Origin: Thermoproteota archaeon
GTDB taxonomy: Archaea > Korarchaeota > Korarchaeia > Korarchaeales > Korarchaeaceae
DNA: 64,000 nucleotides
Reading direction: 5' to 3'
Assembly: GCA_026986575.1 (NCBI GenBank)
Contig: JALSOH010000011.1
Span: 1-64,000 of the forward strand
Below the pieces are notes generated by a model, which searched no databases, was not told the DNA's origin, and was given only the letters and a program-made list of their open reading frames with translations. Positions 1 to 8,521 of this stretch are shown here, piece after piece. The position numbers and the translations under genes were made by a program. The first letter of the stretch is position 1. Each line of letters opens with the position of its first letter.

Positions 1-2
1 AG

Positions 3-526
3 GAGGCCCAAGGAAAACTCTACGCTAGCGTCATTCCAGCTAACTTAGCGGCCCTCGATTTCTTCCTGAGGGAGGGCTACTCCTTCCTCAACTCCCTGGA
101 GCTGACTAGGGCTGATGGAGAGGTGGAGACCGTCGTCTTGGGGAGGGTCGTGGAGGCCATCACGCCAGCTGGCTTCAAACTTGGGAGGTTGAGCTACGAG
201 GTCTTGGAGGGGGAGTACTGCATATCGGTCTGCGATGAGGTTCCATCCGACTTCCTAGCTGTGATTAGGGACTCGGAGGAGCTGACAGTCGTAAGCGGAA
301 CCAGCTGCGGTGAGAAGGCGGAGTGCGGATACAGGGTTATAAGGTTTCCGGACCTGCCCCTGGAGCTAGTGGGCCTGATGGCCGTGATATCCAACTCATT
401 GGCCTCGGAAGGGATTCCCATACTGACGATCTCCTCCTACAGCTCCGACCTCATCCCGTGAAGGAGAGGGATTTTGAGAGGGCCCTCAACTCCCTCAAGA
501 GGATCCCCTCCCCAAGGAGGAGCTAG
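3..526 (+). CDS. GNAT-like acetyltransferase with C-terminal ACT domain (5' truncated, one frameshift)
   Basis: The frame is open from the window edge, so the N-terminus is missing. The visible start (LYASVIPANLAALDFFLREG) matches the C-terminal half of a GNAT fold, where an Asn/Ala-rich helix is followed by a Phe-x-x-x-Gly strand. It is followed by an ACT/CASTOR-like domain (LVGLMAVISNSLASEGIPIL, then an SSYSSD turn). The reading frame stops at 461, but the expected ACT ending (VKERDFERALNSLKR) continues in the next frame to a TAG at 524-526. One extra C in the CCC run at 455-457 would restore one protein. ACT domains usually sense amino acids, so an amino-acid-responsive acetyltransferase is inferred. 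Substrate unknown. Confidence 0.6.
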
Positions 527-788
527 GGAAGGGCGGGCTGGACAAACCCCTACTCCAAGCCTCGCATCGGGGAATGAAGGCAACGTTCTTCTAAGGGGTC
601 GCGTCTATTGAGAGTGAGTTGAGGTGAGGGCGGGGATCCCGTGACAGTCTCGATTTCAGCGTGCGATATCTCCGACACCCTTACTCGCCTCGCGCCAAGG
701 ATAGGAGGGATCTAAGTTTTCTACAAGATGGTGGGAAGTGGGGTAGAACAACCTCATTAGACTCATGTGCGGGACCCATCCCCAGTCC

Positions 789-1097
789 CTATCTAACTTC
801 CACCATCTCGTTACCTGAGAACCTCTTATACCACAAGAAGCCCTTTGGAGTAACTACGTGCAGCTCTATCGGTGCCTCAGTGGCTTTATACACTCTGACC
901 ATAATCTCATACTTCTTTTCTATCTTCTCGGTTACGACTAGCACGTCAATATCGCTTGAGGCCGTAAACCTCCCTCTCACAACGGATCCGAAAACGTATA
1001 CTCTTGCATCTGGATCTATCTCCCTCACGATATCTCTTATCCTTCGTGCCACCTCCATGTAGTTCCTCAAGTAATAGAGCGGATCATCGGTCGACAT
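789..1097 (-). CDS. MNT-type nucleotidyltransferase (antitoxin half of a HEPN/MNT pair)
   Basis: 102 aa. It shows the minimal nucleotidyltransferase signature GSVVRG followed by SSDIDVLVV, with the two metal-binding Asp residues, and a later Glu-Leu-His strand at the position of the third acid. In characterised HEPN/MNT systems the MNT protein inactivates the HEPN RNase by adding AMP. The start codon lies inside the 3' end of the HEPN gene (14-base overlap), so the two are translationally coupled. Sequence is intact and family placement is firm; which RNA the partner cuts is not visible. Confidence 0.85.
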   Translation of the reverse strand: MSTDDPLYYLRNYMEVARRIRDIVREIDPDARVYVFGSVVRGRFTASSDIDVLVVTEKIEKKYEIMVRVYKATEAPIELHVVTPKGFLWYKRFSGNEMVEVR

Positions 1098-1461
1098 ACC
1101 GCTTGAACACCTCAGTTACGAATCTGTAGAGGTCCAGCACCTCTTTCTCCTCATAGGAGTAGGGGATATACCTAGAGACTATGTAAGCCTCCTCTAATCT
1201 CGCTATATAGTGGAGGTGTTCCTCATCCTCTATGAGCTTCAACATCTCGGGCTGACCCAATGAACGAATGAGGGACCTCAGAGAATGAGTTCTGGGGTAG
1301 CTCCCCTTCTTAACCAGTAGCTTATACTTCAGGATCAGTTGACAGTACTGCTCTAAATTGAAAACAGCCAGATCCCACTCTCCCTCCTCAATCAATCTCT
1401 TGGCGTTTCTAAGGAAGGCCTCAGCCCTCCTCTTCATCAGCTCGGCTTCCTCATAGGACAC
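1084..1461 (-). CDS. HEPN domain protein (toxin half of a HEPN/MNT pair)
   Basis: 125 aa, all-helical. The N-terminus (residues 1-35) has the usual HEPN pattern of a helix rich in A/E/L followed by W-D-x-A, and the C-terminal helix carries LEEAYIVSRYIPYSYEEKE, the arginine/tyrosine helix typical of HEPN proteins paired with MNT enzymes. The canonical R-x4-6-H is not obvious here, so RNase activity is inferred from pairing rather than seen. It is the first gene of a two-gene operon with the MNT gene. No clear TATA box was identified in front of it. Confidence 0.8.
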   Translation of the reverse strand: MSYEEAELMKRRAEAFLRNAKRLIEEGEWDLAVFNLEQYCQLILKYKLLVKKGSYPRTHSLRSLIRSLGQPEMLKLIEDEEHLHYIARLEEAYIVSRYIPYSYEEKEVLDLYRFVTEVFKRYVDR

Positions 1462-1659
1462 ATGGTAGGGGAGCCCTTTCGCATATTAAATGTTCCATAA
1501 TCGTCGCATGAAGCGCGGATTCTCGCGCAAGCCTCCACTCCAGCCTAGGCTAGTTTCGTCCTTTACCATAACTAGACGGGCTCTTCTTTGTGGAATTCAA
1601 TGGAATTGGCCTTTCCAGGGAAGCTAACCTGAGGTACCGCTTCTCCTCCAAGTTTACTG

Positions 1660-1925
1660 AGCAGGATATTCATCTCACTTTTCGGAGGTCACGATCAACT
1701 TGGATAGTATCGGCTCCTGCTAATCGGGGGATCCGCAGCCTCATCTCCGCTAACTTCGCAGCCAGTTCGCGGTTCCCAATGGAACGATTGGGTCCTCATT
1801 CTCAAGCTCTTCTAATGGGATCCCTCTCAAGGGACATGCAGTTTGTCTTCACCGCTGAGATCGGGACGAAGCGGAAGAACTTGGGCGCTCTAGCCTCCAA
1901 ATTCTCTCAGGTAGCCGACGGGCGA
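1660..1925 (-). pseudogene. Decayed PIN-domain (vapC-like) remnant
   Basis: On the minus strand, pieces in different frames resemble a PIN toxin: VGYLREFGG ended by a TAG, then RELAAKLAEMRLRI followed by AGADTI, which resembles the PIN segment leading to the third catalytic Asp. Several stops and shifts separate them and no intact ORF exists. The plus-strand ORF over the same interval has no recognisable features. Call rests on short motifs only. Confidence 0.3.
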
Positions 1926-2000
1926 GAGAGATCTGGGCTCCTCTGCTCAAGGTATGGCTGATCACAGGCTGGCCTGTGACTTCGCGCGGGATCGGGTAAG

Positions 2001-2558
2001 CTAGCCACCGAAGACCCCGGACCACATCTCATTGAACTCGGCCTCGTAAGCTCCTGCGACGTCCTCTCCAACCAAGATTAGGAGGTTCTCGTCGTTCCTC
2101 GTGTCCGCCTGCTTGGTGTAGTTGTAGCTGCCGGTCAGCACAACCCTGCCGTCGATGACCATGAACTTGTTGTGCATGTAGGCCGGATTCCCGTCCAGCT
2201 TCACCTTGACCCCCGCATCCCTCAGCCTGCTGTACTCTGACCACCTGTTCAGCTGTTCCCTCTCCATTATGACCCTGACTCTGACTCCCCTGTCGTGGGC
2301 CCTCACCAAGGCATCCCCTATGCTGTCGAGGGTGAAGGAGTAGATCGCCAGATCAATGCTCTCGTTTGCCCTCTCTATCCAGTCGATTACAACGGAGGAG
2401 CAGCGATCCTCTGGACAGAAGAACGGTCCGATGATCCTGTCTCCGATGGAAGGGAATGAACCGTGATCGGATCCGCCCGTCCTTAGGGAGTATCCCAATG
2501 CCACGCCTGCCGCCAGCAGGATGATGGGGAGGACCCAGGATCTCCTACTTTCAGCCAT
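2001..2558 (-). CDS. Membrane-anchored phospholipase D-family (Nuc-like) nuclease
   Basis: 185 aa. Residues 8-25 form a signal-anchor helix, so the enzyme should face the cell exterior. One HKD motif is present (H129, K131, D136 in HNKFMVIDG) followed by TGSYNYT, as in the small single-HKD Nuc/NucT endonucleases that dimerise to build one active site. A Cys pair (FCPEDRC, residues 47-53) could form a disulfide outside the membrane. Length is normal for the family and the frame is intact. Nucleic-acid cleavage outside the membrane, in scavenging or uptake, is inference. Confidence 0.85.
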   Translation of the reverse strand: MAESRRSWVLPIILLAAGVALGYSLRTGGSDHGSFPSIGDRIIGPFFCPEDRCSSVVIDWIERANESIDLAIYSFTLDSIGDALVRAHDRGVRVRVIMEREQLNRWSEYSRLRDAGVKVKLDGNPAYMHNKFMVIDGRVVLTGSYNYTKQADTRNDENLLILVGEDVAGAYEAEFNEMWSGVFGG

Positions 2559-2896
2559 GGGATCACCATCCAGATGAGCCCGATCCCTTTAAGAGAACTT
2601 CGCTGACGGTTATGTCCGGATCCCTATCATCTCCAAGTCGCTCCCTAAAGGGGTGATGGGAATGGGGGAGCAGTGAGTTCATCCATGGGTCAGTCAACAG
2701 GGATCCTCCACCTAAACAGGGTACGGTACCCCAGCGCACCCCTCTCTCCACCGAGCACCAGCCCCTATATCCATCGATTCCCCTCTAACTCTAGGCAGCG
2801 CGGGCCGGCGGAGCCTACCTAAGAGGTCACTGAAGATCCTCGGCGCGCAGGTCCATTGAGGTGCACCACTGGGCTGAAGCGCGGACCTACGGGCTA
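2559..2896. other. Gene-free stretch
   Basis: Between the PLD gene and the VapBC pair. I see no coding pattern, hairpin with T-run, or RNA gene here. Confidence 0.4.
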
Positions 2897-3292
2897 CTAG
2901 AGCTCGGAGGTTGACAGGGCCTCGACCCTCCCCTTAACCCTCTTCGCGAGTTTCGCATCGTCCGTTACCAATACTAGGTCGTTCTCGCTGGCGTAGGTGA
3001 TGTAGGATGAGTCATAGACGGTCAAATAATATCTAATGGCGTTCTCCAACACTTCCCTCTCGAGGTCAGCTACGGTCTTAACATCAATCACCTCGAATAT
3101 CCTGAGAAGTATATCGACGTATTCGGCCAGCAGGTCCCTGCTCAATCTCTTGAGCAGGTGATGTTCCTTCCATAGGGCATTCAGGGATTCATAAAGGGCC
3201 AGATCTAGAGTGCAGCCTTCGCTCAGTACCCTCAGATCCCCCTTCCTGATCAGATTGATGATTGCAGATGAGTCGAATAGGTACTTCAACAA
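2897..3292 (-). CDS. vapC: VapC-type PIN-domain toxin
   Basis: 131 aa PIN ribonuclease. The conserved acids are in place: FDSSAI at the N-terminus, YESLNALW (second acid), VYDSSYITYA (third) and VTDDAKL (fourth). The start is TTG at 3292, directly after the antitoxin TAG stop with no gap, so the two are translated in tandem. PIN toxins of this type cut tRNA or rRNA when the antitoxin is lost. The sequence is intact. Confidence 0.88.
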   Translation of the reverse strand: MLKYLFDSSAIINLIRKGDLRVLSEGCTLDLALYESLNALWKEHHLLKRLSRDLLAEYVDILLRIFEVIDVKTVADLEREVLENAIRYYLTVYDSSYITYASENDLVLVTDDAKLAKRVKGRVEALSTSEL

Positions 3293-3520
3293 CTACCTCT
3301 CCCTGTCCTCTCGTATCAGCTCAGCTATCTCCTCATCGCTGATCTCTGGAAGCCTCTTTCTAAGCCTCTCAGCTCTCCTCTCCAGCTCCTCGAGGATCTT
3401 CCTCCTGACCTCCTCCTTCAGAGCCCTCCTCATCACGGGGCTGGGCTTGATTCCCAGCCTGTCCATGAGCTCCTTGAGTTTGCGGGGGATCTTGGTGGCC
3501 ACCACCACGTAATCTGCCAT
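3293..3520 (-). CDS. vapB: VapB-like antitoxin
   Basis: 75 aa. The N-terminal 30 residues (YVVVATKIPRKLKELMDRL) fit a ribbon-helix-helix DNA-binding domain. The rest is a charged helix ending EEIAELIREDRER, the usual toxin-wrapping tail. First gene of the pair. Two direct repeats just upstream of the ATG are a candidate operator. Confidence 0.82.
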   Translation of the reverse strand: MADYVVVATKIPRKLKELMDRLGIKPSPVMRRALKEEVRRKILEELERRAERLRKRLPEISDEEIAELIREDRER

Positions 3521-3537
3521 CCTTTCTCGTGTAAAAC

Positions 3538-3563
3538 CTTACGGTTTACCTACTTAAGGTTTA
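3538..3563 (-). promoter_or_regulatory. Direct repeat upstream of vapB, candidate operator
   Basis: Plus-strand repeats CTTACGGTTTA (3538-3548) and CTTAAGGTTTA (3553-3563) are 15 bp apart and differ at one base. They sit 18-43 bp upstream of the antitoxin ATG, where an autorepressing ribbon-helix-helix dimer would bind. Confidence 0.4.
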
Positions 3564-3659
3564 CTAATGGGTTTAACGAACTGTTAGATGCTTAGGAGGG
3601 ATCGCAAGAGCCCAGTGGGAGTGAGTCTTTAAACTCTCCATCGCCCACTCCGGGATGGG

Positions 3660-3900
3660 AGCCTATTGTAGCCCTATATGCCGTATGTCGGCTCCTGCCA
3701 CTCTAAAGAGCTTTATCAGGACCTTCATGTCTACTCCATGATCTCTATTTTTTGTGAAAGCGGTATGCATTGTTCTATGCATGTAGACAGGGTCTCCCTA
3801 TCGCCTAAGTCGTTTAATAGATCCCTTATGCCTCTCTAGGACACTGAGCCCCATGGTCACAGCAATCATCAAGGCTATTCTGTCACTCCCTATCTCCTGA
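3660..3900 (-). pseudogene. rbcL: Decayed form III RuBisCO large-subunit fragment
   Basis: In one minus-strand frame the segment YMHRTMHTAFTKNRDHG, then MKVLIKLFRVAGAD, then HIG lines up residue for residue with the RuBisCO active-site stretch (HRAMHxAFTRNPxHGIxMxVLAKLxRLxGxDxLHxG). In other frames immediately upstream, ALMIAVTMGLSVL and GIRDLLNDLG match the strand and helix that precede it. Frameshifts and stops break it and flanking RuBisCO sequence is absent. Archaeal form III enzymes work in AMP salvage; this copy cannot. Confidence 0.6.
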
Positions 3901-3920
3901 TTCCCCTGTCGATAGTCTAA

Positions 3921-4460
3921 TTTACTCGACTGCAAAGGGAGATTGGTCCCTGAGAAGGTGGAGGAGAGTCTTAGAACCGTTCAGAGTGCTTACTGAATTA
4001 CTAATCGTTATGAGCTGAGATAGGAGCCGTGCTAGTCTAGAGAAAAGGCAGTAGACTCGACGCTCTAAAATAAGAGTTATTTTCTTTTGGTACGGCTGGA
4101 TGATCTTTACAACATCCAGCCTAAATTCGCCGAATATAACAAAAATATTGAGATAAATTACAGCCAATACCGGCTTGACGTTTAAAAGGGTGCTCTAACA
4201 GTTGTAGTCATTAAGCGCGCGCCCTCAAGGGATCACCCCTAGCGGTATCGCGCTGCCCCTCCCCATCGCGCAGATAACGCGATACCCATAAGTCCTGTGC
4301 GGCCAGATAGCCTTATCGGAAGGTTTCGTACTGATCACCGCTGGACCGACTTATAAATCGCTCGTGGGAATTGAATTCAACTCCACGGACCTACTAGGGA
4401 TCCTCCCTCGATCACCTCATCTACGGACCCTGGAGCTTCGATTTCGGAGACCCCACCACA
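3921..4460. other. Gene-poor stretch
   Basis: Holds only an 81-codon minus-strand ORF (3922-4167) with no recognisable domain, and a GCGCGC run at 4215-4222. It may be further RuBisCO-locus debris. I cannot support a gene. Confidence 0.35.
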
Positions 4461-4465
4461 GCGAT

Positions 4466-4474
4466 TTTATAAAA
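4466..4474 (+). promoter_or_regulatory. TATA box
   Basis: TTTATAAAA lies 27-35 bp upstream of the TTG at 4501. This spacing puts transcription start at or next to the start codon and supports a leaderless mRNA. Confidence 0.55.
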
Positions 4475-4500
4475 ATGAAGTTAATAAACCGGGTGCTCGC

Positions 4501-5216
4501 TTGTACTTCGTCAGGAAGGAGGTCCTCTTCTTGGTGCTTTTCATCCCCCTCCTCCTGCTCTTCGCATTCCTCCTGAACGGCGCGGAGTTCACCTACGAGG
4601 CTGATGGGGAGAGCGGAGTGATGAGGCTGGATTCCCCGACCTCGCTCCTGCCCTTCTCCGCCCTCTTCGGAGGGGTGGCTGCTCTCACCCTAGAGGCTAT
4701 AGCCTACGCCGTGGGCGCGGTCCAGTCGCCCTCTAGGAGGCTCTACCCGGACATCCAACCCGTCAGCAGGGAGGAGCTGGTCTCTAGACTCATGGCCCTG
4801 AACGACCCGAACAAGCCGTGGGAGATAGTTGAGGAGGACGGGAACCTAGTAGCTAGGTGGAAGGTCGTGGATGCCAGGTGGTGGGAGATCCTGAAGAGGG
4901 CGGGGCTCAGGATCTACTACCTGGGGAGGATGAGGCTGGATGACGATAGGAGGATGGTCCTCTACGCGGAGGAGATGGGGGAGCTGGAGTGGGCCGCTGG
5001 CTTATCGGACGAACCCGTGAAGTTCAGGTACTCCAAGTTCAGGGGGAGGATCCTGTTCAGCAAGAGGAAGGCGGTAGCCTACGCCTTCAAGTCCCTCCTC
5101 CCCCTGACTGGGGTAAGGTTTACGAGTTCGACTTCGATGTGAACCTGATCAGGGGCCCCATAATAGAGACGGTAGAGAGAAGCGGGTGGCTCTTCCAGCC
5201 GGTGACGAGGCTCTGA
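4501..5216 (+). CDS. Conserved membrane protein of unknown function (one frameshift)
   Basis: Starts at a leaderless TTG. Two membrane helices are visible (about residues 7-26 and 51-73), followed by a soluble domain rich in Trp and Arg (WKVVDARWWEILKRAG, then GRMRLDDDRRMVLYAEE). The frame stops at 5142, but the neighbouring frame continues as DWGKVYEFDFDVNLI to a TGA at 5216. One missing C in the run at 5100-5104 explains the break. I do not recognise the family. Topology suggests an anchored cytoplasmic or peripheral domain. Confidence 0.6.
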
Positions 5217-5388
5217 GGTGAGATGCTCCTCTCAACTGGTGAAATCCTCTCCGGTCAAACGCGCGGCACCATATGAAAATTTATTCATCATAAACATCTA
5301 AGTAACCGATAATTCCGGATCTGTAGACCGCCAACTCTTTCCTCACTCAGGGAGAGCTCTCCCTTTGGCAAAAGTCCATACGAGGAAG

Positions 5389-5955
5389 CTACTCGGTAGA
5401 ATCGATACCAGCAGCCTCCATTAGGACCTCCAGCTCCTCAAGGATGCCGAGCCTCTCCGCTAACTCCCTAGCGGATCTCCAGTTCACTTGAACGCGTCTG
5501 AATCTCTCGATAGTCACTGGTCTCACCCCCCTGAACGCCTCCAGAACTGCGTAGGCTTCGACAGTCAGCGACAGGAACGATATCCCCCATCTCTTGACCT
5601 CCACTATGTGACCCTCGAAGGTGGGGAGGGGATCCCCTAGGGGGGTAGTCGTGAATATCTCCACCGGAATGGGTCTCTCATCGGTCGGATAGTACAGTGT
5701 AAACACCCGGCCCCTCTCCGTCTTGAGGAGCTCAAGCCTCATCTTCTCCAGGCCAGTGGCCTCTCTGTAAGCCTCCTCTATGATGGAGAGGGTGATGTTA
5801 GGGGCGAGCAGATCTATGTCCTTGCTGGAGACGTCGATGCCCGCGACCACAGCCAGTATCTGAGATCCGTAGATCAGAGTGGGGGTTTTCTCACTGAGGG
5901 GTGGGTAGATGGAGAGGAGGACAGGCAGCCACTCATCCTCACTCCTGACGGTCAA
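5389..5955 (-). CDS. Nucleotidyltransferase-fold protein
   Basis: 188 aa from a TTG at 5955. It shows YGSQILAVVAG (Gly-Ser turn), SSKDIDLLAP (metal-binding Asp pair) and IPVEIFTTT (third acidic position), the order of a pol-beta-type nucleotidyltransferase of the kind found in AbiEii-like or MNT antitoxins. The TTG overlaps the TGA of the upstream gene (TTGA), so translation is coupled. A longer reading starting at 6138 exists, but its first 60 residues only shadow the upstream gene. Role as antitoxin or toxin is inferred from this arrangement. Confidence 0.65.
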   Translation of the reverse strand: MTVRSEDEWLPVLLSIYPPLSEKTPTLIYGSQILAVVAGIDVSSKDIDLLAPNITLSIIEEAYREATGLEKMRLELLKTERGRVFTLYYPTDERPIPVEIFTTTPLGDPLPTFEGHIVEVKRWGISFLSLTVEAYAVLEAFRGVRPVTIERFRRVQVNWRSARELAERLGILEELEVLMEAAGIDSTE

Positions 5956-6299
5956 GGTGAATCCTCCGCCCACAGGACGGGCACGGCATTGAACATTCTC
6001 CTGAGCAAGATCCTGTCGTCTATTGGTAGGATCCGCCTTCGAGGTTCGACTCCGAATTTGGAGAACTCCTCCCTCAGCTTCCCGCACGATGGTTTGGTTA
6101 TCCAGGACACTAGGTCCTCGCAGTGGTATGCCAGCCACACGAGATGGGAGAGGAAAAGGGTTCCCTCCCTGCCGAGCAGCTTCGGATCCGAGATGACACT
6201 TAGAGATGTTTCAGCCGCTACCTCTAGGGCCCAAACCTCGCCCCTGAGCCCCCTTCGGACGAGGTCCTCCCACTCCCTCTGATCCCTTATCCTGAACAT
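5952..6299 (-). CDS. Unknown helical protein paired with the nucleotidyltransferase
   Basis: 115 aa, no recognised family. Start ATG at 6299 has a GGAGAGATGAG purine stretch just before it. The middle is helical and aromatic (LFLSHLVWLAYHCEDLVSW), vaguely like a small HEPN domain, but the HEPN R-x4-6-H is not visible. Its stop overlaps the nucleotidyltransferase start, so it should be its functional partner. It follows the methyltransferase gene by 34 bases and may share its transcript. Confidence 0.55.
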   Translation of the reverse strand: MFRIRDQREWEDLVRRGLRGEVWALEVAAETSLSVISDPKLLGREGTLFLSHLVWLAYHCEDLVSWITKPSCGKLREEFSKFGVEPRRRILPIDDRILLRRMFNAVPVLWAEDSP

Positions 6300-6333
6300 A
6301 TCTCATCTCTCCTGAGGGTGGGTACTTGAACTC

Positions 6334-7068
6334 TTACTTGATCGCGTGCACATAACGCTTGTGGTTGCCCGTCCTCGGCTTTATAACTTTCCTTTCCTCC
6401 ACACCATGCCGTGTATGATCGGGCTTCCGGAACTTGACCGTGTAATCCCAGAAGCTACCTGCTATGTCCTCTACTAGAAACCGGTCTCTCCTGAGTCTCA
6501 CTGTGGTCGACTTTAGGGCGTAATCTGGGTCTATGAGGAATTCGGTCACAGCTAATATGCCGCCCGGTTTGAGGACCCTGAAGACCTCCCTGAGCGCTCT
6601 CACTCTATCTGGTATCTCTTGCAGGACTGTAACCATGAGGCAGATATCCACAGATCCATCTGCCAGTGGCAGGTCATGAGCTGAGGCTAAAATTACGTCT
6701 ATAGTGTTCCGGACATCCGAATGTTGAGGGCTATCCAGTTTTCTTTTGAGTTCCTCCAAGAAGGCCGGATTTATGTCCATAGCTAGGACTTTACCTTCAC
6801 GACCTACGAATCGGGCTAGGGGGACTGTGAAGGTGCCAGCTCCGCATCCCAAATCCAGAGCGATCATTCCCTCCCTGACGCCTGACCTTATTACCACGTT
6901 CTCAGGAGGTTGAAGGGCTCTCCTGAATCGGCTGTCCAAGACCTTGGAGAAGATGGCCGGATCTATTACTTGCACCCTCCTCCTAAGGACCTTGGACAGG
7001 AACCTAACGATCAGCTGATAGGAGATAAATAGCACGAGAATCATTAACAGCATATGAAAAAGATCCAA
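6334..7068 (-). CDS. Class I SAM-dependent methyltransferase with N-terminal membrane anchor
   Basis: 244 aa. Residues 3-25 are one hydrophobic helix. A Rossmann methyltransferase follows: motif I LDLGCGAGTFTVPLA (about 72-86), the acidic ribose-binding position VLAMDINPAF, motif II/III region ASAHDLPLADGSVD, then LREVFRVLKPGGILAVTEF, as in UbiE/COQ5-type enzymes. The start is TTG at 7068, with ATG six codons later also possible. A membrane-bound substrate such as a lipid or quinone is inferred from the anchor. Confidence 0.8.
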   Translation of the reverse strand: MDLFHMLLMILVLFISYQLIVRFLSKVLRRRVQVIDPAIFSKVLDSRFRRALQPPENVVIRSGVREGMIALDLGCGAGTFTVPLARFVGREGKVLAMDINPAFLEELKRKLDSPQHSDVRNTIDVILASAHDLPLADGSVDICLMVTVLQEIPDRVRALREVFRVLKPGGILAVTEFLIDPDYALKSTTVRLRRDRFLVEDIAGSFWDYTVKFRKPDHTRHGVEERKVIKPRTGNHKRYVHAIK

Positions 7069-7449
7069 TTCATTCCCCCAAAGATTTGAACGGTATGATC
7101 AGTAATTAGCAGCTATCTGGATCTCCCTAGCTATTAAATCTTATTCGAGGCTCCCCCCTCTATTACCTTATAAGAGCTCCTATCCTGCCAAGTAGCGAGG
7201 GATAGCGCCATTGCGCTATAAGTTCCATTGCACCTTGAAGTAATGTCTTCTCCGGCCGAATTAACCATTTTCTTTGCTGCCTTTTAACCAGAGAGATCAC
7301 CGCCGCTTCCGGGGGTAGGTGTAGTTTGTTACCCGCTACTTCTTCCCGGTTACATCTTCCAGATACATCACGCAGCGAGGCAATTTATCCGAAGTAGGGC
7401 TAACTGCTATGCTTGCATCGGGTGCTAGTTAGCTCCCTGCCTAGTGACT
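7069..7449. other. Gene-free stretch
   Basis: No intact gene. A minus-strand frame contains GNKLHLPPEAA, slightly like an AbrB antitoxin strand, but not enough for a call. Confidence 0.3.
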
Positions 7450-7479
7450 GTAATACTTATATTACAGCAGTAGTATTAC
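7450..7479 (+). promoter_or_regulatory. Promoter/operator palindrome of vapBC
   Basis: GTAATA-CTTA-TATTAC (7450-7465) is a perfect inverted repeat that contains the TATA-like core CTTATATTA. A further GTATTAC (7473-7479) pairs with GTAATAC at 7450. The ATG is at 7490, so a bound VapB dimer would cover the TATA box. Confidence 0.5.
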
Positions 7480-7489
7480 ATTACATGAG

Positions 7490-7738
7490 ATGTCCGTGGT
7501 CGTGAGCTTCAGGATAGATAGGGAGCTCAAGAGGAAGATGGACCAGCTTAAACACATAAACTGGAGCGAGGTAGTCAGGAGGGCCATAGCGGAGACTATA
7601 AGGAGGGAAGAGGAGAGAAGACGCAGTAAGGACTTAACGAAGGTGAGGAAGGCTGCCCTCAGGTCGGAGATCATATCAAGAGAGGTGAAGGGCTGGAGCT
7701 CGGTGGAGGAGATAAGGAAGTGGAGAGAGTCGTCGTAG
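7490..7738 (+). CDS. vapB: VapB ribbon-helix-helix antitoxin
   Basis: 82 aa. SVVVSFRIDRELKRKMDQLK is a textbook ribbon-helix-helix strand and first helix, followed by the INWSEVVRRAIAE helix shared by many archaeal VapB proteins. The C-terminal half is charged and should wrap the toxin. It overlaps the toxin start by 19 bases. Expression is probably autoregulated through the palindrome just upstream. Confidence 0.9.
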   Translation: MSVVVSFRIDRELKRKMDQLKHINWSEVVRRAIAETIRREEERRRSKDLTKVRKAALRSEIISREVKGWSSVEEIRKWRESS

Positions 7739-8136
7739 ACGCCTCGGTCGTGGTCAAGTGGTTCGTTGAGGAGGAGTACAGTGAGGAAGCTAGGCTGCTG
7801 AAGGACGCTTACTCCTCGGGGGTTTTCGACATAGCCGCTCCAAGTCTCCTCCACTACGAGGTATTGAACGCCCTGAAGTACTCTGGTGCCTTCGGGGAGG
7901 ACGAGCTGAAGAAAGTCGCATCTATACTGGAGGATTTTCAGATCACCCTGTTCGAGCTCTCAGGGGAGCTGGCCAGCAAGACCGTTGAACTGGCCATGAG
8001 AAAGGGGATAACTGTTTACGACGCCTCATATGCTGCTTTAGCTGAGATGCTAGGCAGTGTAGGCTACACAGCCGACGAAAAGCTCCTGAAGAAGGTAGGC
8101 GGTCGGTTGAGACATGTAAAAGATGTGAAGGTATAG
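7720..8136 (+). CDS. vapC: VapC PIN-domain toxin
   Basis: 138 aa from a GTG inside the antitoxin gene. The four PIN acids are seen in VVDASVVVKWF, LHYEVLNAL, VYDASYAALAE and TADEKLL. The length and spacing are normal, so the protein should be active. It forms an intact pair with the upstream VapB. Confidence 0.9.
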   Translation: MERVVVDASVVVKWFVEEEYSEEARLLKDAYSSGVFDIAAPSLLHYEVLNALKYSGAFGEDELKKVASILEDFQITLFELSGELASKTVELAMRKGITVYDASYAALAEMLGSVGYTADEKLLKKVGGRLRHVKDVKV

Positions 8137-8521
8137 CCTATAGCTTACGGAGGCATTTGACCGATTCTAGCAAAAACATGAAAATCAATTGGGATTGATG
8201 TGACTATAGGACCCTTTAAGCGAACAAGGGTCATCCCATGATACTATAGCTTAATCGCTCACCCCAAACCTAACCTCCCGACCCTCAGCCGGAGGAGTCT
8301 GTGCCATGCGGCTCACTAAGTTGTGGAGGCCATTAGAACCTTTCCAAGGGTTCGGGGAAGGTGAGTCTTCAATTCCATTTACCTTGAATCCACTAACTGA
8401 CGCATCGGCGTTTCCATCATTGGGGTCCAGCCATTTGAATGAAACTGGTTGTACGGTCAGGGGTGTACCCTAACTACCGTTTCCGGGCAACTAAGCTGAC
8501 TCGAGCGATGTCAAGCCGTTC
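8137..8521. other. Gene-free stretch
   Basis: Convergent intergenic region. No coding pattern, RNA gene or strong terminator seen. Confidence 0.35.

Noticed and set aside
1590-1961. 123-codon plus-strand ORF
   Set aside because: No domain, odd composition, and the opposite strand shows PIN-like remnants.
3922-4167. 81-codon minus-strand ORF
   Set aside because: No recognisable pattern, unusual codon use and no promoter in place.
7163-7355. AbrB-like GNKLHLPPEAA fragment on the minus strand
   Set aside because: Too short and lacks the conserved glycine-arginine hairpin.
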